NCBI RefSeq assembly: GCF_005885605.1
Contig: NZ_SZVP01000002.1
Coordinates: 124,001 to 188,000, forward strand
Direction: 5' to 3'
DNA length: 64,000 bases
From: Colwellia ponticola
GTDB lineage: Bacteria; Pseudomonadota; Gammaproteobacteria; Enterobacterales; Alteromonadaceae
The position numbers and the translations under genes are program-made. The notes under the pieces are model-generated. The model was given only the letters and a program-made list of their open reading frames with translations, ran no database searches and was not told the origin of the DNA. Below, in pieces: positions 27,167-34,698 of this stretch (positions within the stretch are counted from its first letter, which is position 1; each line of letters opens with the position of its first letter).

Positions 27167-28504
27167 CTAAAAGGCAACGTTAATAAAGACAATACCTAAA
27201 AGTACTGGGCTAATAAAACGCAAATAAAAGCCGAGTAACTTTAATGACAAGTGCTTTTTTAACAGCGCGATATCAGTTAACTGATTTCCACGTCTCCACA
27301 ACCAACCGACGACAATAAAATAAAACAATGACATTAGCGGCTGTAAAATAGTGGTTAATAATTGTATGATTAAACCAAACAACTGTTCAAAAAAGGCGAC
27401 CAGTAACATGCTGGCAATAAAAACCACACCAGAAATCAACCAAGTGGCTCGTTTTCTGCTCATGGATTTATCTTCAATAAGATAAGCAACGGGTACTTCG
27501 GTAGATGAAATGGTTGAAGTGAGTGCGGCAATTGATAGCAAGGCAAAAAAGCCAAAAGAGACCAGTAAACCAATATCCCCCATGGAGTTAAATAGTGTGG
27601 GTAAAATAGTAAAGATAAGTTGACCTTCACCAATTAAATGACCATCAACAAACACTTCTTGACCATTATGCTGAGCAACAAAAAGCGCTGGTATAATAAG
27701 TAAGCCGGCAATAAAAGCAATAAAGGTATCAAGCAAGGTAATAGAAATGACCAACTTACCGACACTTTGCCCTTTAGGCATATAGGAGCCATAAGCCATC
27801 ATGGCGCCAACACCAATCGCTAGTGAGAAAAAAGCTTGCCCCATCGCTGAAATAATTAATTTCGGGTTCATTACTTGGCTAAAGTCAGGCACTAAATAAA
27901 GCGTTACGCCTGTCATTGCGCCTTCTTGTTGTAATATATAAATGATTAACCCGAGTAACATCAGTAATAGCAATGGCATTAATCGTGCTGACCAGCGCTC
28001 AATACCGCTGTGTACGCCTTGATGTACTATAGCGGCACCTAGCACAATAAAAATAGGGGTAAAAATCACATTGCGCAGTGTGCTTGAGGTTGATAACCAT
28101 TGTGCTAACTCATTTAAACCTAGTAACTCAGTTAACGATGCTAGCGCATGCGATAACATCCAACCAGCAACGATAGTGTAAAAACTTAGCATCATCATGG
28201 CGCCAATAATACCTATGATACCGGCAGAGTGACCGAGCTTTTTAAAGCGTTGACCACAAGATTGTGTTAGTGCAGATACTGGGTTAGTTTGTGCTTGATT
28301 ACCAATATAAATTTCAGCGTATAACGCTGGCAAAGCAAGTAAAAAAGTCACTATTAAGTACACCAACAAAAAAGCGCCACCGCCATTATTTGCTGCTTGT
28401 GTGGGAAAAGCCCAAATATTACCTAAACCTATGGCAGCGCCTGCTGCAGCGAGAACAAAACCAATACGAGAATGAAAAGAATCACGGGCAGAAGTGGAGG
28501 TCAT
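27167..28504 (-). CDS. Sodium-dependent neurotransmitter-symporter (NSS) family transporter
   Basis: The 445-residue inner-membrane protein should take up an amino acid or amine with sodium. The first helix has the family motif GAAIGLGNIWAFP, whose unwound segment binds Na+ and substrate, and TM6 carries the FFSLAIGVGAMMAYGSY signature. I count about eleven membrane helices, like bacterial tryptophan/hydrophobic amino-acid members such as MhsT, rather than twelve. The substrate cannot be read from sequence. It is divergent from the MBL-channel operon. Confidence 0.9.
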   Translation of the reverse strand: MTSTSARDSFHSRIGFVLAAAGAAIGLGNIWAFPTQAANNGGGAFLLVYLIVTFLLALPALYAEIYIGNQAQTNPVSALTQSCGQRFKKLGHSAGIIGIIGAMMMLSFYTIVAGWMLSHALASLTELLGLNELAQWLSTSSTLRNVIFTPIFIVLGAAIVHQGVHSGIERWSARLMPLLLLMLLGLIIYILQQEGAMTGVTLYLVPDFSQVMNPKLIISAMGQAFFSLAIGVGAMMAYGSYMPKGQSVGKLVISITLLDTFIAFIAGLLIIPALFVAQHNGQEVFVDGHLIGEGQLIFTILPTLFNSMGDIGLLVSFGFFALLSIAALTSTISSTEVPVAYLIEDKSMSRKRATWLISGVVFIASMLLVAFFEQLFGLIIQLLTTILQPLMSLFYFIVVGWLWRRGNQLTDIALLKKHLSLKLLGFYLRFISPVLLGIVFINVAF

Positions 28505-28602
28505 AAAAGAGGGGATAGTCGATAAAAATGATGGAACAAATTTTACCGAGTTAAGGCTGCTAGGGGAAGTGTTATCATTGTTTTAAGGCATTTAAATTGT
28601 CA

Positions 28603-28633
28603 TTGTGCACTTACCTAATAACCCGTATATAAT
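28603..28633 (+). promoter_or_regulatory. Candidate sigma70 promoter of the MBL-channel operon
   Basis: TATATAAT at 28626-28633 is a strong -10 region, and TTGTGC at 28603-28608 could be the -35 with a 17-19 nt spacer depending on which hexamer is used. It is 75-105 bp before the MBL start. The -35 match is poor. Confidence 0.4.
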
Positions 28634-28707
28634 AGCGCTCTCATTTAATTAATGAAACTGATGATAGTATTGTCATTTTGACGAGAATATCCATAGAAGA
28701 GCAAACT

Positions 28708-29367
28708 ATGTTAAAGCATGAAATTATTCCGGTAACACTTTTTGAGCAAAACTGTACCTTATTTTGGTGCAGTGAGACTAAACAGGCTGCAGTGGTTGAC
28801 CCAGGTGGAGATATAGAAAAAATCATCGCTGCGATTAGCAAACACGGGTTAACACTTAATAAGATTTTAATTACGCATGCTCATATTGATCATGCCGGCG
28901 CAACGTCAGCGCTTGCCAATCACTATGATGTTTTGATTGAAGGGCCTCACAAGGCTGATCAGTTCTGGATTGATGGTATGGAAGATCAAAAGCAACGCTT
29001 TGGTGGCGCTTTTGCTTATGCAAAAAAATTCGTACCAAATCGATTTTTAGCGCAAGGTGATACCGTAAATTTTGGCAATATAATCATGGAAGTCTATTTT
29101 TGTCCTGGTCATACGCCAGGTCATGTGGTGTTTTTTCACCGAGAATCAAAAATTGCCCAAGTAGGTGATGTATTATTTAGTGGCTCAATAGGTCGTACTG
29201 ATTTTCCTCGCGGAGATCATGCCACGCTTATTAGCTCTATTCGCCACAATTTATTCCCTTTAGGTGATGATGTCCGCTTTATTCCAGGTCATGGCCCTAT
29301 GAGCACTTTTGGGCAAGAGCGCCAATACAATCCTCATGTCAGTGACGTTGCCGTAGGCTTAAAATAA
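28708..29367 (+). CDS. MBL-fold metallo-hydrolase (YcbL / glyoxalase II-like)
   Basis: The start is ATG 28708, giving MLKHEIIPVTLFEQNC, which is the usual YcbL beginning. A TTG 30 bp upstream in the same frame lacks support. The 219-residue protein has the metal-binding THAHIDH motif (His57, His59, Asp61, His62), PGHTPGH, GDVLF and a final PGHGP. Family members hydrolyse thioesters such as S-lactoylglutathione, but the natural substrate of this branch is unsettled. Its TAA overlaps the ATG of the channel gene by one base, so the two are translationally coupled. Confidence 0.88.
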   Translation: MLKHEIIPVTLFEQNCTLFWCSETKQAAVVDPGGDIEKIIAAISKHGLTLNKILITHAHIDHAGATSALANHYDVLIEGPHKADQFWIDGMEDQKQRFGGAFAYAKKFVPNRFLAQGDTVNFGNIIMEVYFCPGHTPGHVVFFHRESKIAQVGDVLFSGSIGRTDFPRGDHATLISSIRHNLFPLGDDVRFIPGHGPMSTFGQERQYNPHVSDVAVGLK

Positions 29368-30191
29368 TGAATACCTTAATACTTAAAACACAGCGAACAT
29401 TAAGAAAAATAGATAAGAGTAAGATATTTCAAGGTATTGTTATTGCAGTTATTATATTGTCGGCATTACTTATAGGCGTTAAAACACATAACTTATCCGC
29501 TAACGTTATTGGCATCTTATTGCTATTAGACGTTGCGGTAACAGTATTTTTTGCTATTGAAATAAGCATCCGTTATTTAGCCTGCCCACAAAAGAAAGGC
29601 TTTTTTAAAAATGGTTGGAACATTTTTGACACGGTTATTGTGATTGGTAGTTTAATACCTGCCGGAGGCTCTGGTGTGCTCATCGCCCGCCTATTACGCG
29701 TTTTTCGTGTTTTGCGCCTAGTTTCTATGGTACCAGAGTTACGGTTATTGATTAACGCCTTGCTTAAAGCAATACCTCGTATGGGGTATATCGCGCTGCT
29801 TATGTTTGTCATTTTTTATATTTATGCCGCTATTGGTAGTATGTATTTTCACAGCATTAATGAAGTGTTATGGGGCGATGTTTCTATTTCTATGTTGACT
29901 TTATTTCGTGTTGCCACCTTTGAAGATTGGACCGATGTGATGTATGAAACCATGGCGGTACACCCTTTTAGTTGGATCTATTATTTAACCTTCATTTTTT
30001 TAACGGCCTTTATCTTTTTAAATATGATGGTAGGTACAGTATTAGAAGTGATGGGCCAAGAACATGAACAGTTTCGCGCGGAGCAGCATGGTGAAAGTGG
30101 TGATGGTGGCGAGCCAGCTAGTCGCGCACAAATTGATAACTTAGAAAGGGAACTCGCAGAAATTAAAGCGCTACTACTCAATAAAAGCTAA
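29367..30191 (+). CDS. Voltage-gated cation channel, single six-helix subunit (NaChBac superfamily)
   Basis: The 274-residue protein has six membrane helices with an S4 voltage sensor (Arg108, Arg111, Arg114 and Arg117, every third residue) and a pore loop before S6. The filter reads TFEDWTD (184-190). Bacterial sodium channels have TLESW-type filters, whereas Glu186-Asp187 and Asp190 give the acidic set seen in calcium-selective designs and in eukaryotic calcium channels. A linker rich in Gly/Glu and a C-terminal coiled coil (about 252-270, IDNLERELAEIKALL) should tetramerise it. Ion choice is inference from the filter. It is coupled to the MBL hydrolase. Confidence 0.9.
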   Translation: MNTLILKTQRTLRKIDKSKIFQGIVIAVIILSALLIGVKTHNLSANVIGILLLLDVAVTVFFAIEISIRYLACPQKKGFFKNGWNIFDTVIVIGSLIPAGGSGVLIARLLRVFRVLRLVSMVPELRLLINALLKAIPRMGYIALLMFVIFYIYAAIGSMYFHSINEVLWGDVSISMLTLFRVATFEDWTDVMYETMAVHPFSWIYYLTFIFLTAFIFLNMMVGTVLEVMGQEHEQFRAEQHGESGDGGEPASRAQIDNLERELAEIKALLLNKS

Positions 30192-30225
30192 GTAACTACT
30201 ATTGTGGCCTTATTTGGCTTATTAA

Positions 30226-30255
30226 ATTCAGTGAACTCAAGAGGGTTCACTGAAT
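30226..30255. terminator. Hairpin between the convergent channel and yaiI genes
   Basis: ATTCAGTGAAC (30226-30236) pairs with GTTCACTGAAT (30245-30255). T-runs on either side are weak, but its position between two convergent stops supports a terminator role. Confidence 0.55.
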
Positions 30256-30262
30256 AACTTTA

Positions 30263-30715
30263 TTAAGACTGTGTAAATTGAGTAATAATTCGGTCAAGAT
30301 GATTAGCAAAATTTTGTCTGTCAGTTTGACTTAACGCGGCAGGGCCACCGGTTTGTACGCCACTTGCGCGCATGGTGTCCATAAAATCACGTATGTTAAG
30401 TCGAGACTTTATATTTTCTTTGGTATAAAGCTCACCACGCGGACTAAGAGCAATAGCCTGCTTAGTTATCACCTCATCGGCTAGCGGAATATCACTCGTG
30501 ATCACTAAGTCATTGACTTCTACACGTTTGACGATTTCATCATCAGCGACATCAAAGCCACTATTGACCTGCATAAATTTGATAAAAGGGGAAGGAGGTA
30601 TACGCACGTAATGATTAGCCACTAAAGTGGTGGTTATTTTTGTTCTATCTGCTGCTTTAAATAATATCTCTTTGATCACCACTGGACAGGCATCAGCATC
30701 AACCCAAATTTTCAT
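30263..30715 (-). CDS. YaiI/YqxD family protein (UPF0178)
   Basis: The 150-residue protein starts [18 protein letters not shown], the conserved beginning of UPF0178, and has [12 protein letters not shown] and [13 protein letters not shown]. The Asp-rich N-terminus and SD-P motif recall PIN/NYN-like nuclease folds, but no reaction is established for the family. It is single and has no obvious partner. Confidence 0.88.
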   Translation of the reverse strand: MKIWVDADACPVVIKEILFKAADRTKITTTLVANHYVRIPPSPFIKFMQVNSGFDVADDEIVKRVEVNDLVITSDIPLADEVITKQAIALSPRGELYTKENIKSRLNIRDFMDTMRASGVQTGGPAALSQTDRQNFANHLDRIITQFTQS

Positions 30716-30891
30716 ATTTATCCTTAGAGTTTTACTATAACTACTAGGGTATGATAACGTAAATTGGCTTAATAATAGAGACTCTAGATAGCTTTATATC
30801 GCTATTAAGACGTTTAACTGTCATTTAGTGAGGCTTAGCACTAATAAAAGTTAGCTGTAATATTGTTTAGGTAGAGAAAATCTGGGGCAAA

Positions 30892-30920
30892 ATAATAAAA
30901 AGCCCAGTTAAAAACTGGGC
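30892..30920 (-). terminator. Terminator after the small heat-shock gene
   Basis: GCCCAGTT (30902-30909) and AACTGGGC (30913-30920) form a stem that on the minus strand runs into TTTTTATTATTTT. It ends the ibpA-like transcript. Confidence 0.85.
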
Positions 30921-30952
30921 AGTAAAATCATTAATATAACGAAAATGTTAAT

Positions 30953-31420
30953 TTAAGAAGTGCTATTTAGTAAGCTTTTACCATTAATGGCTATTTTTCT
31001 AGGCTTTAATGCTTCAGGTACTTCTCTTTCTAAATCAACATGCAGTAAGCCGTTCTCCATGAAAGCGCCAATCACTTTTACATGTTCACCTAGCTGAAAT
31101 TTACGCTCAAAGTTACGCTCAGCGATGCCTTGGTGTAAAAATTGACGAGGTCTTTTAGTAGGGTCTTGTTCGGCATTAATAGCTTGTTTAGTACCAATAA
31201 TGATTAAACTATTGTCTTTGGATTCAATATCAATGTCTTGCTCACTAAAGCCTGCAACAGCCATGGTGATACGGTATTGATTTTCTGCTAATAATTCGAT
31301 GTTATACGGTGGATATGAAGACTGTTTACCCGGTTGGGATGCTTTATCAATTAAACCAGCTAGGTGGTCAAAGCCAATAAAAGAACGGTAAAGTGGGCTG
31401 AAATCTGTCGTGTTACGCAT
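30953..31420 (-). CDS. Small heat-shock protein, IbpA/Hsp20 family
   Basis: This holdase chaperone binds unfolding proteins and passes them to DnaK/ClpB. The 155 residues contain an N-terminal arm starting MRNTTDFSPLYRSFIGFDHL (IbpA-like), an alpha-crystallin domain (about 38-130) with YRITMAVAGFSEQDIDIE and ENGLLHVDLEREVPE, and a C-terminal IAI motif in RKIAINGK that docks neighbouring dimers. Regulation is visible: a sigma32 promoter, a ROSE-like hairpin on the ribosome binding site, and its own terminator. Only one family member is seen here, so it may serve for both IbpA and IbpB. Confidence 0.94.
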   Translation of the reverse strand: MRNTTDFSPLYRSFIGFDHLAGLIDKASQPGKQSSYPPYNIELLAENQYRITMAVAGFSEQDIDIESKDNSLIIIGTKQAINAEQDPTKRPRQFLHQGIAERNFERKFQLGEHVKVIGAFMENGLLHVDLEREVPEALKPRKIAINGKSLLNSTS

Positions 31421-31502
31421 AATAAGTTATCCTATTAATATAGCAATAATATGTGCCTTTCATGATGAACAGGCTGTTATGGTAGTCCCTTGCGGCGACT
31501 AC
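31421..31502 (-). promoter_or_regulatory. ROSE-like RNA thermometer in the small heat-shock leader
   Basis: Reading the minus strand, TTATTGCTAT (31449-31440) pairs with ATAGGATAA (31435-31427) over nine base pairs, with one bulged G and an ATTA loop. This masks the AGGA ribosome binding site. The UUGCU opposite AGGA, with its bulged G, is the defining signature of ROSE elements. A 5' hairpin with stem GTAGTC/GACTAC and an inner CC-GCAA-GG tetraloop sits at 31502-31482, at the predicted transcript start. The structure is read by eye, not by folding software. Confidence 0.75.
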
Positions 31503-31508
31503 AACATT

Positions 31509-31537
31509 ATAGATGGGATTACTTACTTATTTTTCAA
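31509..31537 (-). promoter_or_regulatory. Sigma32 (heat-shock) promoter
   Basis: On the minus strand, TTGAAA (31537-31532), a 14-nt spacer and CCCATCTAT (31517-31509) match the sigma32 consensus closely. The start site would fall near 31502, giving a leader of about 80 nt. Confidence 0.85.
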
Positions 31538-31538
31538 T

Positions 31539-31573
31539 AAAAAAAGCAAATAAATTATTCTTTATTTGCTTTT
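31539..31573 (-). terminator. Terminator after the tpx-like gene
   Basis: AAAAGCAAATAAA (31542-31554) pairs with TTTATTTGCTTTT (31561-31573), and on the minus strand runs into seven T. It ends one or two bases before the -35 of the heat-shock promoter, so the two genes are tightly insulated. Confidence 0.88.
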
Positions 31574-31628
31574 AAATTTTCAATTTACTTGATAGGTAGA
31601 TATTAAGTCTTTGTTTTAATATCTATTT

Positions 31629-32306
31629 TTAGTTTTCTTCAGTGTACTCATCTTTTTGTAAATTTATTGTTTCACCATCAACAACGATAACAGGTGCAGT
31701 GTACTTAACCTTTGCTAACGCTTTGTCATAATTAGGGTGTTGTGAGATATTAGCCACTAGCTCTTTATAGACAATTTTACCTTGGTCATTGATAATAAAT
31801 ATTGCGCGAGTAAGTAAGCCCATATCTTTAATTAATAAACCATAATTAACCCCAAACTCTCGCCATACTGAGTCTGATAATACGTGCATATTATTGATCT
31901 TTTCTCCGTCACAAAAACGTTTTTGCGCAAAAGGTAAGTCATTACTAATAGTTAAAATCGTAATGTTTTCAGGTAGCTTTGCTAATTCTTCATTGAACCG
32001 CTTTGTTTGAATAGCACAAACACCCGTATCTAAACTCGGTACCACTGAAATAAGTAATGTTTGCCCTTGAAAGTCTTTTAAAGCAACAGGCGTAAAGTTT
32101 TTATCAACGACTTTAAATTGTGGGGCTCGCTCTCCCACTTTTACCTGTTTGCCTAGCAGGGTAATATATTTATCGCCTGCTTTAACTAAGTTCTGCGTTG
32201 AAGGAAGTTTTTTTAAGTCAAAGTTAAACGCACCACTCGTCGAGGTTAAGGTTAAACTAATGATAAAAAAAACAGGTAAAATGATGTTTATAGAGGAAAA
32301 TTTCAT
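31629..32306 (-). CDS. Thiol peroxidase (Tpx-type atypical 2-Cys peroxiredoxin) with export signal
   Basis: Tpx reduces hydrogen peroxide and organic peroxides using thioredoxin. The peroxidatic Cys97 is in PSLDTGVCAIQTKRF and the resolving Cys132 is in AQKRFC, 35 residues apart as in the family. At 225 residues it is much longer than cytoplasmic Tpx (about 165-170). The first 25 or so residues form a clear signal peptide (hydrophobic core ILPVFFIISLTL), followed by an extra 20-residue linker. It should therefore act in the periplasm, and the reductant there is unknown. I see no lipobox cysteine. Confidence 0.88.
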   Translation of the reverse strand: MKFSSINIILPVFFIISLTLTSTSGAFNFDLKKLPSTQNLVKAGDKYITLLGKQVKVGERAPQFKVVDKNFTPVALKDFQGQTLLISVVPSLDTGVCAIQTKRFNEELAKLPENITILTISNDLPFAQKRFCDGEKINNMHVLSDSVWREFGVNYGLLIKDMGLLTRAIFIINDQGKIVYKELVANISQHPNYDKALAKVKYTAPVIVVDGETINLQKDEYTEEN

Positions 32307-32491
32307 GGTCTATTAAAAAATGAGTTAAGGTAAGACAGATACTAGCGTTTTACGGAGAAAAATTCTATAAATAGCGTTTTTTTCATTGTGTTTTGTCTTG
32401 AATACTTTATGGTTAAGGATAGAAGCTAAGTTTATTTAGCCGTTGTTATTCTAGCTATTGTTTAGCCATTTATTAGGTAAGGCCCCAGTGT

Positions 32492-33607
32492 ATGACCACT
32501 ACATTATTAATTTGTGATGATTCTAATATGGCGCGCAAACAAGCAGCACGCTCGTTACCTGATAATTGGGATGTAGAGATTAGTTTTGCAGGCAATGGTC
32601 TAGAAGCACTTGAAGCGATAAAAGCTGGTAAAGGTGATGTGCTTTTACTTGATCTTAATATGCCTAAAATGGATGGTTATCACGTGCTAGAGGCTATTGT
32701 AGCACAAGACTTGCCAACACTTACTATTGTGATTTCAGGTGATATTCAACCAGAAGCTCATCAACGGGTAACCAGTTTAGGGGCATTAGGTTTTATTAAA
32801 AAACCCGTTAATAAAGAAACACTCACTAACGTATTGTCATCTTATGGTGTCTTTTCTAATGATAAGTCTAAAGAGAAAACTACTGTTAACAGCCCTAACA
32901 CTTCTCAACAAACCGTATCTGCTATACCAACGACTAAGCAACCATTAGCGACTCAACCTCATACCGCTGATGTTACAAAGACGTCAACAAGTGATATCCC
33001 GGAAATGACGTTGTCGACCGATATGCGAGATTGCTACCAAGAAATAGCGAATGTTGCTATGGGACGTGCCGCAGATTTACTGGCTCGTTTACTTAATGTT
33101 TTTGTCGAGTTACCCATTCCTAATGTCAACTTCATTGAAGTGAGTGAACTTCGCATGGCATTAAAAGATATCGAAAATCATGAAAGTACATCAGGTGTTT
33201 GCCAAGGGTTTATTAGCGCAGGCATTTCAGGTGAAGCACTGTTGATTTTAAATGATTCAAGCTTCAAAGATGTCGCCTCATTAATGCACTACCAATACGA
33301 TGCGGATATGGGCACGGAGTTAGAGCTTTTAATGGACTTAGCTAATGTGCTAATTGGTGCTTGTTTAAAAGGTGTATCTGAGCAGTTAGATATTCAATTT
33401 AGCCAAGGACACCCCGAGGTGTTAGGGCAACATAGGAAAATATCTGATTTAATAGCTAATAATGCGAACAAATGGAAAAAAACACTGGCAATAGAAATTA
33501 GCTATAGCATAGAGAACTATCCTATTAAGTGTGATTTGTTATTACTCTTTACAGAAAATTCGATGAAAACACTTAACAATAAACTAGCCTACTTAATTGA
33601 TGAATAG
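32492..33607 (+). CDS. Response regulator with CheC-type phosphatase domain
   Basis: Residues 1-120 are a receiver domain with Asp9-Asp10, the phospho-acceptor Asp54 in LLLDLNMPKMDG, and Lys104 in FIKKPV. A Ser/Thr/Gln-rich linker (about 122-165) leads to a CheC/CheX-like domain whose first helix carries the active-site pattern D-x3-E-x2-N (Asp180, Glu184, Asn187 in DCYQEIANVAMG). A second, partly matching helix (MDLANVLIGACL) is also present. CheC-type domains dephosphorylate receiver proteins, so this protein may reset itself or a partner. The PAS-GGDEF gene follows 76 bp downstream. Confidence 0.88.
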   Translation: MTTTLLICDDSNMARKQAARSLPDNWDVEISFAGNGLEALEAIKAGKGDVLLLDLNMPKMDGYHVLEAIVAQDLPTLTIVISGDIQPEAHQRVTSLGALGFIKKPVNKETLTNVLSSYGVFSNDKSKEKTTVNSPNTSQQTVSAIPTTKQPLATQPHTADVTKTSTSDIPEMTLSTDMRDCYQEIANVAMGRAADLLARLLNVFVELPIPNVNFIEVSELRMALKDIENHESTSGVCQGFISAGISGEALLILNDSSFKDVASLMHYQYDADMGTELELLMDLANVLIGACLKGVSEQLDIQFSQGHPEVLGQHRKISDLIANNANKWKKTLAIEISYSIENYPIKCDLLLLFTENSMKTLNNKLAYLIDE

Positions 33608-33683
33608 AGGCATTAACAAAGGCACATTATTTGTTGCTACAAAGAGAGCAGTTAGCGCGATTAAGCGACAATAGGAATTGGCT

Positions 33684-34664
33684 ATGACGTTAGAAAAATC
33701 ACAATTAAATGAATTACATTGGCTAATGGAAATGTTACATAACATTGATGTTGGTCTGGTTGTACTTGATAAAAATTTTACCGTTCAAATTTTTAATGGT
33801 TTTATGGAAAACCATAGTGGTTTATTACCACGAGAAGTTAAAGGAAAATTGATTTTTGATCTCTTCGATGAAATACCACAAGACTGGTTTATACGAAAAG
33901 CAGAGTCAGTTTTTTTATTAAAAAATAAAGCCTTTACTATCTGGGAGCAACGTCCCTATTTATTTAAGTTTGATAGCTATCGTCCGGTGACGGGAAGTGC
34001 TGATTTTATGTACCAAAACACCACCTTTATTCCATTAATTTCTTCTACTGGTGAAGTGAGTCACTTATGCTTGTTAGTGTATGATGTTACTGAAAATGCG
34101 GTTCATAAGCAGAGTTTGAAAAAAGCCAATGAAGCGTTAGCAGTCTTGAGTCAAACAGATGGTTTAACACAATTGTTTAATAGAACGCACTGGGAATCTT
34201 GTTTAGCAGCAGAGTATAAGCGTTGGGGCAGAAGTCACCATGCAAGTTCCTTAGTGATGATAGATATTGACCACTTTAAAAAGGTTAATGATAGTTACGG
34301 TCATACCGTAGGTGATGTCGTTATTCGCCATATTTCAAGCTTAATACGTCAACATGTCAGAGAAACTGATATTTGTGGTCGTTATGGCGGTGAAGAGTTT
34401 ACTATTTTGCTCTCTGATACACCTCTTAAGAGTGCTTATGTTTTTGCAGAGCGACTTCGTAAAGAAGTTGCTGGCAGTATAGTGACTTATAATGATATTA
34501 GCATTAACTATACTGTCAGTATTGGTATAGCTGAAGTTGATGAGAGCATGCAAAGTCATGAATCTTGGGTTAAATGTGCAGATGAAGCCTTGTATTGCTC
34601 AAAAGAAACGGGGCGTAATAAAGTGACATTACATCAAACTAAAATCAGCCCGAAAGCTAGCTAA
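33684..34664 (+). CDS. PAS-GGDEF diguanylate cyclase
   Basis: ATG 33684 follows AGGA (33673-33676) at 7 nt and is preferred over TTG 33678. The 326-residue soluble protein has an N-terminal PAS domain (about 10-140, with NIDVGLVVLDKNFTVQIFN) and a GGDEF domain with the active motif GGEEF at 235-239. An RxxD inhibitory site (RETD) lies five residues before it, so product inhibition is expected. There is no EAL domain and no membrane helix. Its partner is most likely the CheC-type regulator upstream. Confidence 0.93.
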   Translation: MTLEKSQLNELHWLMEMLHNIDVGLVVLDKNFTVQIFNGFMENHSGLLPREVKGKLIFDLFDEIPQDWFIRKAESVFLLKNKAFTIWEQRPYLFKFDSYRPVTGSADFMYQNTTFIPLISSTGEVSHLCLLVYDVTENAVHKQSLKKANEALAVLSQTDGLTQLFNRTHWESCLAAEYKRWGRSHHASSLVMIDIDHFKKVNDSYGHTVGDVVIRHISSLIRQHVRETDICGRYGGEEFTILLSDTPLKSAYVFAERLRKEVAGSIVTYNDISINYTVSIGIAEVDESMQSHESWVKCADEALYCSKETGRNKVTLHQTKISPKAS

Positions 34665-34698
34665 GTAAATAATATAGAATAGATTTACTGTCTAACGG

